NCBI RefSeq assembly: GCF_021390435.2
Contig: NZ_JAJVCN010000002.1
Span: forward strand, 248,001-312,000
DNA from: Kibdelosporangium philippinense
GTDB lineage: Bacteria; Actinomycetota; Actinomycetes; Mycobacteriales; Pseudonocardiaceae
Direction: 5' to 3'
DNA length: 64,000 bases
A model generated the notes under the pieces. It saw nothing but the letters and a program-made list of their open reading frames with translations. It made no database searches and was not told the DNA's origin. The stretch's first letter is position 1; each line of letters opens with the position of its first letter. Made by a program: the position numbers and the translations under genes. Below, piece after piece: positions 41,061 to 49,340 of this stretch.

Positions 41061-43151
41061 GTGTCCCGTTACGAGCTCACCGAGCCAGAGCAGCACCTCG
41101 TCGAGGCGTTCCGTCTCGGCGACCGGATCGACCTCGGTGGCAAACAGATCCGCGGCCCGGTGCTCGCCGAGCTGCTGGACGGGAGCGAAACGCCGAGCGT
41201 GCTCCGGCTCTCCGGGGCGCACATCACCGGGTACTTCAGCCTGCAGGGAAAGCAGGTCCGGCAGGTGATCGACCTGCGGGACTGCACGTTCGAGCATCGG
41301 CCGGACCTGCGGATGGCGCGAATTGTCGGGTTACGCATGCACGCGTGCCGGATGCCCGGCGTGATCGGCCGCAACCTGCGAGTCGAGAGCGACCTGATCC
41401 TCGAACCACGCTTCACGTGCGACGGCGCACTGGACCTGACCGATGCCAGCATCGACGGGTCGCTGCGGATGTCCGGCGCGGTGTTGCACGGCCCGTTCCT
41501 CGGCGCGCGGCTCCGGATTTCCGGATCGCTGCAGGCCGTGGTGTTGCGTACGAACGGTGAAATGCGCCTGTCCGGCGCGAAGGTCGGCGGAAACCTGCAG
41601 CTCACCGGGGCACGTCTGACCAACACCGATGGCATCGCGCTCGACGGCAGCAGTATGACCGTCGAGGGAAACCTGCTGGCCAACGCCAAAGGCGGCCGGT
41701 TCCGGTCGTCGGGCCGGGTGCTGTTCCGTGGCGCGCGGATCAGCGCCGATGTGAAGTTCACCGGCGCCGAGCTGAGCGCGCCGAAGGGCCGCTCGCCGCT
41801 GGACGCTGACCGGATCGAGGTCCAGGGCAACGTCTACCTGGACAACGGACTGACAGCCGATGGTCCGGTCCGGCTCGCGGACGCCCGGATCGGCGGTTTC
41901 CTCAAGCTCTCCGGGGCCACGTTGGGCAACGCGGAGGACAGCAGCGACCCGTACCGAGCGCCCTACGCGTTGTTCGCCGACGGCATCGAACTCGGCGGCG
42001 ATCTCAACGCGCGGTCCGGTGAGATCGCCGGTGCGCCGAACGTGAAACCACTGGTCGCCTACGGCCAGGTCCGGTTCCCGGGCGCCAAGATCGACGGCAG
42101 TGCCAGCCTGTCCGGGGCACAGCTGCACTGCGCGGGACGGGACGCGTTGTTCGCCGACCGGTTGAACGTCGGCGAGACCCTGTTCCTTGAAGGAATGCTG
42201 GCCACCGGCTGCATCCGATTGCAGGACAGCAAGATCGGCGCCTCGCTGAACGTCACCGGCTCGTCGTTCACCGAGCCGAGGCTGCGCGCCGACGCGAGCC
42301 GTAAACCCTCGCTGGACCTGCAGTTCGCGTCCATCGGCCACAACCTGTTGTGCAGCAGGAACGTTGTCGCGACCGGCGGCATCAGCGCGCGACTCGCGGA
42401 CATCCGGCACACCGTGCACCTGTCGTACGCGGCCCTGGGTGACGGTCAGTCGGACAGTGTTGCGTTCGACGGTTATGGCATGACCGCGCACCACCTGTAC
42501 ATGCACTACGAACCCGACGAGCCGCCGCAGGGGGCGGTCCGGCTTGGCAATGCGCGGGTGCGCAAGCTGTCCGACGGTCCTGGCCTGTGGCGGTCCGTTG
42601 GCGGCCTGGATGTGGACGACTTCGTGTACGAGTCCATTGAGAGCAACGGCAATGCGACGGTCAAGGACAGGCTGAAGTGGTTGCGCCAGGTCCAGCCGGA
42701 TTTCGCGCCGGGACCGTACGACCACCTGGTGACGGTGTACCGCGACGCGGGTGAAGAGGAGCTTGCCGAGCAGGTGCTGATGGAAAAGCAGCGCAGGCGG
42801 CACTCGGAACTCACGTGGCCGGGCCGGATCTGGGGTGTCCTGCAGGACAAGACAGTCGGCTTCGGTTACCGGCCATGGCTGGCTGTGGTCTGGCTCGCGG
42901 TGTTCTGGGTGGCTGGCACGGTCTGGTTCAGCTTCACCGAACTGTCCAAACTGGACAACGACCAGAATCCGGTGTGGAGCCCGGCACTGCTGTCGCTGGA
43001 TCTGTTGCTGCCCATCATCGATCTTGGCCAGGACAAGATGTGGCGGATGGCCGGACCGTCCGAATGGGTCTCCGGGATCCTCATCGCCGCAGGTTGGGTA
43101 CTTGCCACAACCGTTGCGGCCGGGGCGACCCGGCTACTGAAGCGAACTTGA
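41061..43151 (+). CDS. Beta-helix-like membrane-anchored protein
   Basis: This 696-residue protein has a long soluble N-terminal part built from repeats of roughly 20-25 residues such as DLTDASIDGSLRMSGAVLHG, RLADARIGGFLKLSGATLGN and RFPGAKIDGSASLSGAQLHC, which should form a right-handed beta-helix related to pentapeptide or bactofilin folds. Three hydrophobic segments close the C-terminus (about 624-643, 658-676, 684-706). Similar Streptomyces proteins are annotated membrane-associated oxidoreductase, for which I see no catalytic motif. It is divergent from the AI-2E gene. Function is unknown; a scaffold at the membrane is likely. Confidence 0.75.
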   Translation: MSRYELTEPEQHLVEAFRLGDRIDLGGKQIRGPVLAELLDGSETPSVLRLSGAHITGYFSLQGKQVRQVIDLRDCTFEHRPDLRMARIVGLRMHACRMPGVIGRNLRVESDLILEPRFTCDGALDLTDASIDGSLRMSGAVLHGPFLGARLRISGSLQAVVLRTNGEMRLSGAKVGGNLQLTGARLTNTDGIALDGSSMTVEGNLLANAKGGRFRSSGRVLFRGARISADVKFTGAELSAPKGRSPLDADRIEVQGNVYLDNGLTADGPVRLADARIGGFLKLSGATLGNAEDSSDPYRAPYALFADGIELGGDLNARSGEIAGAPNVKPLVAYGQVRFPGAKIDGSASLSGAQLHCAGRDALFADRLNVGETLFLEGMLATGCIRLQDSKIGASLNVTGSSFTEPRLRADASRKPSLDLQFASIGHNLLCSRNVVATGGISARLADIRHTVHLSYAALGDGQSDSVAFDGYGMTAHHLYMHYEPDEPPQGAVRLGNARVRKLSDGPGLWRSVGGLDVDDFVYESIESNGNATVKDRLKWLRQVQPDFAPGPYDHLVTVYRDAGEEELAEQVLMEKQRRRHSELTWPGRIWGVLQDKTVGFGYRPWLAVVWLAVFWVAGTVWFSFTELSKLDNDQNPVWSPALLSLDLLLPIIDLGQDKMWRMAGPSEWVSGILIAAGWVLATTVAAGATRLLKRT

Positions 43152-43289
43152 GCAGGTTCACACGATCGGGCGGACTGGTCGTGTCGAGGGTGCGCCGCGC
43201 CCGGTTCGTTTGGCAGTCTTGCGGACGCAACGCCATGATCCATCCCGGCTTGCTCCCCATTCGCCAGACCGAAAGACAGGCATCGAACC

Positions 43290-44069
43290 GTGGACACGGC
43301 AAGGACTGAGAGGGCCGCCCGAGTGCGGCGCATCCTCTCGCGTGCCGCCGTCCTCGTCGGCGGTGCCGCCGCGGCCTGGTTGCTCTCCACGGCGACCGCG
43401 TCGGCTGAGACGTCCGGACAGGACGCGCTCAAGCCAGTCGTCGACGCCGTCACCGCATCGGCACCGGCCGATCCGGATGCCAAGCAGGTCAAGGACTTCG
43501 TCGACGCTGTCCTGCCTGAGCCGTCCGCACCGCCCGCCGAACTCGACGAACTGGACGAGGTCGGCCGTCAGGTGCAGGACGCGGTCGAGAAGGTCGCGGC
43601 GCACCTGAGCCTGCCCGCGACCGGCGACGGCCTTGGTTCCGGCTCGGCACCGGCAAAAGCCCGGCTGCTGACCTTGGGTGACGGCGACACGTCGTCCGTC
43701 AATTCCGTTGCCGCCAACCCCCAGCTCGCTCCGGCCGTCTCCGCCGTGCCTGAGCGAGAGGCGGCGCACGACTGGCGTCGTGCAGCCGTTGCCGAGTCGC
43801 CCCGGCATGCCCCGCCGGTCGGCGACACGGCACCGGACCTCCCCGCCCTCCCCCGCCTTCCGCTGCCGATGCCGTTGCCAGGACCGGTCGCGCCCTTCGG
43901 TGCGTGCAACTCCTGTGGCAACGGCGGTTCGAACGACGACTTCGGCGTCGCGGTGGCACACACGTGGCCGTTCTCGGGTTCCGAGTTCGCCACCTCACAG
44001 GCGCTGCGCCTGATCTCGCAGCACGTTGCCCCGGCTGCTGGTGAGCAGCCCGGCGTCACCCCTGACTGA
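43290..44069 (+). CDS. Secreted protein of unknown function
   Basis: This 259-residue protein has a long signal peptide (VLVGGAAAAWLLSTATASA, cleaved near residue 39) after an Arg-rich start. The mature part is Ala/Pro/Asp-rich and mostly disordered (PEPSAPPAELDELDEVG), with a Pro/Leu stretch LPALPRLPLPMPLPGPV and a C-terminal ACNSCGNGGSNDDFG cysteine pair. No domain is recognised. It is the first of three consecutive secreted proteins and has its own terminator, so it need not be co-transcribed with the next gene. Confidence 0.75.
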   Translation: MDTARTERAARVRRILSRAAVLVGGAAAAWLLSTATASAETSGQDALKPVVDAVTASAPADPDAKQVKDFVDAVLPEPSAPPAELDELDEVGRQVQDAVEKVAAHLSLPATGDGLGSGSAPAKARLLTLGDGDTSSVNSVAANPQLAPAVSAVPEREAAHDWRRAAVAESPRHAPPVGDTAPDLPALPRLPLPMPLPGPVAPFGACNSCGNGGSNDDFGVAVAHTWPFSGSEFATSQALRLISQHVAPAAGEQPGVTPD

Positions 44070-44071
44070 CT

Positions 44072-44118
44072 AACGCACGCGCGGCCCTCGATAGCGCCCG
44101 TGTGCGTTTCGTCTTTTT
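44072..44118 (+). terminator. Terminator after the 43290 gene
   Basis: Arms at 44072-44081 (aacgcacgcg) and 44099-44108 (cgtgtgcgtt) pair at 9 of 10 positions and are followed by tcgtcttttt. Confidence 0.75.
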
Positions 44119-44245
44119 CCGGCCGCGCGTAGATAACCACCCCCATTGACCCGGGTGGCCGCATGCCCTGACGCCTTCTCGAAGTCGTCCGGCCACCCGT
44201 CCCCCAAACCCTTGCCACAGCACAAGGAAAAGGAGAGACACCCCG

Positions 44246-47200
44246 ATGCAAACCTGGGCGCGGCGTGGTCTTCAGACCGCGCTGATCACCGGTGGTTTGC
44301 TGATGCTCGGTACAGGCATCGCTTCTGCCAATGAGAACGTCAACCCGGATCGACCGGCCTCGCCGCTCGACCCGCAGGTGAAGATCCCGGTACGGGTGCA
44401 CGACAATGCGATCGGCACGCCGTTCGGCCAGAAGAACCTCCCGGATGTCAACCGCGACGTCGTGGTGAGCCCTGGCTCGTTGACCAAGGGTCTGCCGGCT
44501 GCCAAGGCGACGCCTGTCGTCGACAAGGCACAGTCCGTCGCAGGCAAACTGCCCGGCGCCGGCCGCGTCACCCACAAGTCCGCCGATGTCTTTCACGGCA
44601 ACGTGGTCAGCCCGCACATCATTGCTCCGGTCGAGTTCGCCGGAAACGCGATCGCGGCGGGTGGTGACGCCCACGTGAACGCTACGTCCAGCGAGACCGA
44701 CACCAACTACAGTCCAATTTGGACTGACGGCTCGGACAGCGCTCTCGCTGGCAACGTGGTCAACCTCGACTGGGCACTGCCCATCCGGGTCAGCGGCAAC
44801 GCGGTTGCCGCCCTGGGCAAGGCGACCACGCACTTCGTGTCCGAGAACACCACCATCTCCGGTGGTGACATCGTCACCAGCGGTGCGAACAGCGTGCTCG
44901 GCGGCAACGTCGTGTCCGGCCAGTTCGCCACCCCGGTCGGCGTGACCGGAAACGCCGCCTCACTGGGCGGCATCGCCAAGGCCGTCACCGAAATGGACGA
45001 CGAGGCACACGCTCCCGGCACCATCAAGACCAACGGTGACAACTCCGTTGTCGGTGGCACCGGCGCCGGTGCCCCGATCGCGCTGCCTGTCGGCGTGCAC
45101 GGAAACGCTGCCGCGGCAGGCGGCAAGTCGTGGGTCGACGAGAAGAACACCCTCGTCGCCACGGCAGGTCAGTCGCTGGGCCAGCAGGCCGACTACATCA
45201 AGACCAGCGGCACAGAGTCGGTCGTCGGTGGCACGGTCATCGAGTCCGCCGTCTCCACGACCGCTGACGTCACCTGCAACGCGGCCAACCTGGCCGGCGG
45301 CACGGGCTGCGTCGGCGAAACCGACTCGATCACCAAGGCCGGCGGGTCGACCGCCACCAACGGTGACAAGTCGGTCATCGGTGGCACCGGGATCACCCCG
45401 GCGTTCGCCGGTCCGATCCAGGTCTTCGCCAACGCCGACACGCTCGGCGGACTGGCATCGGCCACCCACAAGAACACCGATGTCGCGAAGGCCGGTGGCA
45501 ACACCGTCACCAGCGGCAAGGAAGCTGTCGCCGCAGGCACCATCGCCGACCCGGCCGTCTCGGCCCCGGTCGAGATGTTCGGTACCGCCAGCAACATGGT
45601 CGGCATCTCGAAGGCCAACTCGCTCAACGACATCATCTCCAAGGCCGGCGGGAACTCGTACTCCAACGCGGACAAGAGCGTCGCCTCCGGCACCACGGCT
45701 GGACCGGCCGTGGCGCTGCCAGCCGAGGTCTTCGGCCTCGCGGCTGCGTTGGGTGGCCAGGCCGAGGCACTGGCCGGCGAGCACAAGATCTCCACAGCCG
45801 GTGGCGAATCCGTTGTGCACGCTGACGAATCAGTGCTCGGCGCGACCACCGCGCGTCCGGCGGTCGCCGGGCCGGTGCAGGTCATCAGCAACAGCGCGAC
45901 CCTGCTGGGCCGCGGCAACGCCGACGTCTGCAACGACGTCATCACCACCGCCGGTGGCTACACCGGAACGACGGGCAACGACAGCTTCGGTGGCGGCAAC
46001 GCCGTGACCCCGGCCGTCGGCCTGCCCGGCGAGGTGTTCAGCAACAACGCCAACCTCGGTGGCCTGACCTCGAGCAAGCTCGACGAGAACAAGGTCACCA
46101 CGGCTGGTGGCACGACCAACACCAACGACGACGCCGGTGTGCTGGCGTCCAACGCCGTTGTCGCCAGCGTGGCGGGCCCGGTGCAGGTGTTCGGCAACGC
46201 CGCGACCGGTGGCGGCATCTCCAAGGCCACCGCGATCAAGAAGACGATCGTCAAGTCCGGCGGCGAGGCCCACGCCAAGGGCACCGGCGGCGCCGGGTCC
46301 GGCAACGTCGCAGCTGTCCCGGTGGCCCTGCCGACGCAGGTCTACGGTGCGGCCGCGGGCGTGCTCGGCAAGGCGACCGCGTGGGCCGAGGGTGACACCT
46401 CGTCCACCTCCGGCGGCATGATCTTCACCGACGGCCAGGCTGGAACCGTCAACGGCAACGTGGCCTCGGTGCCACTCGCCGGTGCGGCCCAGGTGTTCGG
46501 CGACGCGGCCGGTGTGGCCTCGATCGTCAACGCCACCGGCGAGAACACCACGGACGCGACCTCCGGTGGCGACGTGACGACCAACGGCGACGACGGCTCG
46601 ATCTCGGGCAACGTGGCCTCGGTCCAGCCAGTTCCCGTCGCTCAGGTCTTCGGCAACGCCGCTGCGTTGGCTGGCTTGGTGAACGGAACCGGCAACAACG
46701 ACACCATGGTGACCAACGGCGGTGACATCACCACCAGCGGCGACCGTGGTTCGATCTCCGGCAACCTGGCCGATGTGCCAGTCGCCGCGCTCGCCGGTGT
46801 CTTCGGCAACGCAGCCGCTGCCGGTGGCAACGCCATCGGCGTCGGGCCGAACGAGACCACCGCCGTCACCGGTGGCGACGACGTCACCTCCGGTAAGGGC
46901 GGCAACCTGTCCGGCAACCTGGCCACCGTGCCGGCTGTCGCGATCGCACAGGTCTTCGGCAACGCGGCTTCGGTCGTGGGCAACGCCGTTGGCGTCGCAC
47001 CGAACGACACCACCGCGCTCGTCGGCGGCGACGCCGAGACCAACGGTGAGTTCGGTTCCATGTCCGGCAACCTGTTCGCCGTGCCCGTCGCGGCCGTCGC
47101 GCAGGTGTTCGGCAACGCCGCTTCCGTTGGCGGGCACGCCATCGGCATCGCGGACAACAACACCACCGCGCTCGTGGGTGGCGAGTACGACACCGAGGGC

Positions 47201-47953
47201 CCGAAGCACACCTTGTCCGGTGTGCAGAAGGTCGTCCCACTCGGTGCCGTCGTGCAGGTCTTCGACATCCCGGTGCCGGTGCTGGCCCACGCCATCGCGC
47301 ACGGCACCAACAACACCCTGGTCAAGGTCGATGACACCGCGCCGATCATCGACCTGCCCATCGGTGGCGGCGGCTTGGCCGCGCACAAGCTGCCGCGGCT
47401 GCCGAAGCGGGGCGTGTTCCCGCACAAGCAGTCTCGTGCGGACCTGCCCGTTGAAACCCCAGGGATGTCCGATGTGGACGTCGCCGGGCTGCCGGGCGGT
47501 GTGGCCGCTCCTGGCATCAACGTGGTCCCGAACCTCGGTGGCAGCACCCTCAACGGTGTCAAAATGCCGACGACTCAGGACCTGACCAGCGGAAAGGTGC
47601 TGTCGAACGACGTCACCCAGACGCTGCCGATGATGAAGGCCACCGAGCTGCTGCCGGTCCAGCCGTCGCTGCCGATCGGCCAGTCCCGCAGTGACCTGCC
47701 GGTCCAGACCCCCGGTCTGTCCGGTGTGGACGTTGCCGGGCTGCCGGGTGGTGTGGCCGCTCCTGGCATCAACGTGGTCCCGAACCTCGGTGGCAGCACC
47801 CTCAACGGTGTCAAAATGCCGACGACTCAGGACCTGACCAGCGGAAAGGTGCTGTCGAACGACGTCACCCAGACGCTGCCGATGATGAAGGCGACCGAGC
47901 TGCTGCCGGTCCAGCCGTCCACGTCTTCGCTGCCTTCGCTGCCGAAGCTGTGA
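44246..47953 (+). CDS. Giant secreted protein of chaplin-like repeats
   Basis: This 1235-residue protein has a signal peptide cleaved after GIASA (residue 28). Residues 114-1030 hold about 18 repeats of 45-56 residues, each with the core GN(V/L)xxxxPVxxPVxVxGNAxxxGG: for example GGNVVSGQFATPVGVTGNAA and SGNLADVPVAALAGVFGNAA. This is the pattern of the chaplin (DUF320) domain, whose units form surface amyloid on aerial hyphae. Unlike chaplins, almost all cysteines are gone (one pair survives in repeat 5). The C-terminus is a separate Leu/Pro-rich region with an 84-residue duplication and no sorting signal. AAGGAAAAGGAG precedes ATG 44246. Role inferred: hydrophobic surface layer. Confidence 0.82.
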   Translation: MQTWARRGLQTALITGGLLMLGTGIASANENVNPDRPASPLDPQVKIPVRVHDNAIGTPFGQKNLPDVNRDVVVSPGSLTKGLPAAKATPVVDKAQSVAGKLPGAGRVTHKSADVFHGNVVSPHIIAPVEFAGNAIAAGGDAHVNATSSETDTNYSPIWTDGSDSALAGNVVNLDWALPIRVSGNAVAALGKATTHFVSENTTISGGDIVTSGANSVLGGNVVSGQFATPVGVTGNAASLGGIAKAVTEMDDEAHAPGTIKTNGDNSVVGGTGAGAPIALPVGVHGNAAAAGGKSWVDEKNTLVATAGQSLGQQADYIKTSGTESVVGGTVIESAVSTTADVTCNAANLAGGTGCVGETDSITKAGGSTATNGDKSVIGGTGITPAFAGPIQVFANADTLGGLASATHKNTDVAKAGGNTVTSGKEAVAAGTIADPAVSAPVEMFGTASNMVGISKANSLNDIISKAGGNSYSNADKSVASGTTAGPAVALPAEVFGLAAALGGQAEALAGEHKISTAGGESVVHADESVLGATTARPAVAGPVQVISNSATLLGRGNADVCNDVITTAGGYTGTTGNDSFGGGNAVTPAVGLPGEVFSNNANLGGLTSSKLDENKVTTAGGTTNTNDDAGVLASNAVVASVAGPVQVFGNAATGGGISKATAIKKTIVKSGGEAHAKGTGGAGSGNVAAVPVALPTQVYGAAAGVLGKATAWAEGDTSSTSGGMIFTDGQAGTVNGNVASVPLAGAAQVFGDAAGVASIVNATGENTTDATSGGDVTTNGDDGSISGNVASVQPVPVAQVFGNAAALAGLVNGTGNNDTMVTNGGDITTSGDRGSISGNLADVPVAALAGVFGNAAAAGGNAIGVGPNETTAVTGGDDVTSGKGGNLSGNLATVPAVAIAQVFGNAASVVGNAVGVAPNDTTALVGGDAETNGEFGSMSGNLFAVPVAAVAQVFGNAASVGGHAIGIADNNTTALVGGEYDTEGPKHTLSGVQKVVPLGAVVQVFDIPVPVLAHAIAHGTNNTLVKVDDTAPIIDLPIGGGGLAAHKLPRLPKRGVFPHKQSRADLPVETPGMSDVDVAGLPGGVAAPGINVVPNLGGSTLNGVKMPTTQDLTSGKVLSNDVTQTLPMMKATELLPVQPSLPIGQSRSDLPVQTPGLSGVDVAGLPGGVAAPGINVVPNLGGSTLNGVKMPTTQDLTSGKVLSNDVTQTLPMMKATELLPVQPSTSSLPSLPKL
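44585..47335 (+). repeat. Chaplin-like repeat array (about 18 units)
   Basis: Eighteen units are visible in the 44246 protein. Early units (1-4) keep GNVV and PV; units 5-10 are diverged (GGTVIES, AGTIADP, SGTTAGP); units 11-17 are homogeneous with QVFGNAA. This gradient suggests expansion from the C-terminal side. Between cores lie Thr/Gly-rich linkers such as AGGNTVTSGKEAVAAG. Confidence 0.8.
47432..47920 (+). repeat. 252-bp tandem duplication in the C-terminal region
   Basis: Two copies of an 84-codon segment start at 47432 (SRADLPVETPG) and 47684 (SRSDLPVQTPG). From 47499 onward the copies are identical over more than 150 bp at DNA level, including synonymous sites, indicating recent duplication or gene conversion. 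Confidence 0.9.
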
Positions 47954-47958
47954 CGTCA

Positions 47959-48006
47959 GTGGCCGGGGCTCATCCGGGCCCCGGCCACCCCCGGATTCCT
48001 TTTTCC
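47959..48006 (+). terminator. Terminator after the chaplin-like gene
   Basis: A perfect 10-bp stem (gtggccgggg 47959-47968, ccccggccac 47979-47988) with a 10-nt loop is followed by a T-rich run ending near 48006. Confidence 0.82.
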
Positions 48007-48034
48007 TCACCCGTTTTTCTACAAGGAGAATTTC

Positions 48035-48835
48035 GTGCGTAAGACCATCCGTCGCGGCGTCCTCGTCACCGCGACCGCGGCCTGTGCCCTCGGTTTCGGT
48101 TTCTTCCAGGCGTCCGCCGCGCCGGTGCCCACCGTTCCTGGCCTGCCGCTGTCCGGCCTGAGCACGCTGTCCAACGTTGGCCAGGGCTTCGGCGAGGGAC
48201 TCGCCGTGTCGCCGACCACGCCGACGCTGCCCGGGCTGCCCGGCGAGACCCGCAGCGACCTGCCGACCGACCTCACCGGCTTCGGTGAGCTGGCCGACAT
48301 GCTGGCAGTACAGGACCTGACCCAGGGCCTGACCGACCTCGACGGCGTGTCGGAGTTCGCCGACCTGCCCGAGACCGATGGCATGGTGCCGACCGACCTG
48401 CCCGCCGCCGATGACCTGGGCTTGCCTGCCGCGCCGCCGGTCGGTCTCGACCCCTCGAAGCTGCCGATGATGCCGTCGCTGCCGAGCGAGACCAACGAAA
48501 TCCTGGACGCCCCGGTCGTCGACGTGCCCGACACCGACCGGCTGCCGCTGCAGGCCCAGCTCGACCACAACGGCGTCGCGCAGAAGCTGATCCCGAACAC
48601 CAAGGGTGTCGACGTGCACGGCGTGCCCCAGCCGGAGCTGCCCAACCTGTCCTCGACCCCGGACGCCGTGAAGCTGCCCGCCACCGCCCCGCAGACCCCG
48701 GGCATGCAGAGCGTCGGCCTGCCGCAGCAGTTGCCGGTCGTGTCCAGCGTTGACACGCCGGAGGTGCCGAGCATCCACGACGTGACCGGTGACGTGGAGC
48801 TGCCCACGGAGCTCCCCACGCTGCCGACGGTCTGA
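48035..48835 (+). CDS. Secreted proline/leucine-rich protein
   Basis: This 266-residue protein has a signal peptide (LVTATAACALGFGFFQASA, cleavage near residue 28). The mature chain is Leu/Pro/Asp-rich with repeated short motifs (VPGLPLSGL, LPGLPGETRSDLPTDL, ELPTELPTLPTV) and no cysteine. The ETRSDLPTD segment echoes the SRSDLPVQTPG repeat in the C-terminus of the preceding protein, suggesting shared ancestry or function. AAGGAG precedes GTG 48035. It has its own upstream and downstream terminators. Role unknown; probably part of the same surface system. Confidence 0.75.
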   Translation: MRKTIRRGVLVTATAACALGFGFFQASAAPVPTVPGLPLSGLSTLSNVGQGFGEGLAVSPTTPTLPGLPGETRSDLPTDLTGFGELADMLAVQDLTQGLTDLDGVSEFADLPETDGMVPTDLPAADDLGLPAAPPVGLDPSKLPMMPSLPSETNEILDAPVVDVPDTDRLPLQAQLDHNGVAQKLIPNTKGVDVHGVPQPELPNLSSTPDAVKLPATAPQTPGMQSVGLPQQLPVVSSVDTPEVPSIHDVTGDVELPTELPTLPTV

Positions 48836-48858
48836 TCTGACCAGTCGGTTCCCCTGAG

Positions 48859-48894
48859 CGGGCTCGAGAGCAACGAAGCTCTCGGGCCCGTTCT
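48859..48894. terminator. Terminator after the 48035 gene
   Basis: Arms cgggctcgagagc (48859-48871) and gctctcgggcccg (48878-48890) pair at 12 of 13 positions around a 6-nt loop, followed by ttct. It also lies just behind the convergent 48896 gene and may serve both. Confidence 0.75.
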
Positions 48895-48895
48895 G

Positions 48896-49300
48896 CTATA
48901 TCAGGGATGCTTCGGCGCGGAACAGGACTTCGTGCACGCGAGCCGAGCCATCGCTTGTGTACCAAGCGGTTCTCGCGCCTGTGACGGTCCGGACGCGTTC
49001 GACGATCGGCCGCGCGTCACCATTCGGGTGTTCAGCCACGATGGCGACGAGTTCAGGTTCGTATCTGGCCACGGTGTGATCCGCGCGCATGGTTTCGCGT
49101 AACAGCACCGCGATCTGTTCGTCCCCGGGAACGAGTACGAGACTTACCAAGGTGCCGTGGGTTCTGACGCGAGTGAGGGCGAGGCCGAGGCGGTCGATCA
49201 GCAGTTCCCGGCCAGGCAGTCCGGTCCGGGGATCAAGCAAGCCTTTGCCGCGCAACACTCCGTGGGTGAGTTCCGGCGCGAGCATCCCCCGAGTCTCCAT
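48896..49300 (-). CDS. Degenerate GGDEF-like protein
   Basis: This 134-residue protein starts like a diguanylate cyclase domain (DPRTGLPGRELLIDRLGLAL, resembling D-x-L-T-G-L-x-N-R) and keeps the overall layout (LLRETMRADHTVARY). At the active-site position, where VARLGGDEF would stand, it reads VARYEPELVAIVAE, so the catalytic motif is gone. It is also shorter than the usual 160-170 residues. It cannot make c-di-GMP and may bind a partner or simply be decaying. ATG 49300 or 49285 could start it. Confidence 0.65.
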   Translation of the reverse strand: METRGMLAPELTHGVLRGKGLLDPRTGLPGRELLIDRLGLALTRVRTHGTLVSLVLVPGDEQIAVLLRETMRADHTVARYEPELVAIVAEHPNGDARPIVERVRTVTGARTAWYTSDGSARVHEVLFRAEASLI

Positions 49301-49340
49301 TGTCTAACTAGGACACTCAAGGACCGCCGCGGCGAGTCGT

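Noticed and set aside
41331..42803. A 490-codon minus-strand frame
   Set aside because: Antisense to the beta-helix gene, with biased Arg/Gly/His composition and no family features.
45830..48778. A 982-codon open frame on the minus strand
   Set aside because: It is antisense to the chaplin-like gene and exists because the GC-rich repeats lack stop codons in that frame. Its translation is His/Arg/Gly-rich without any domain.
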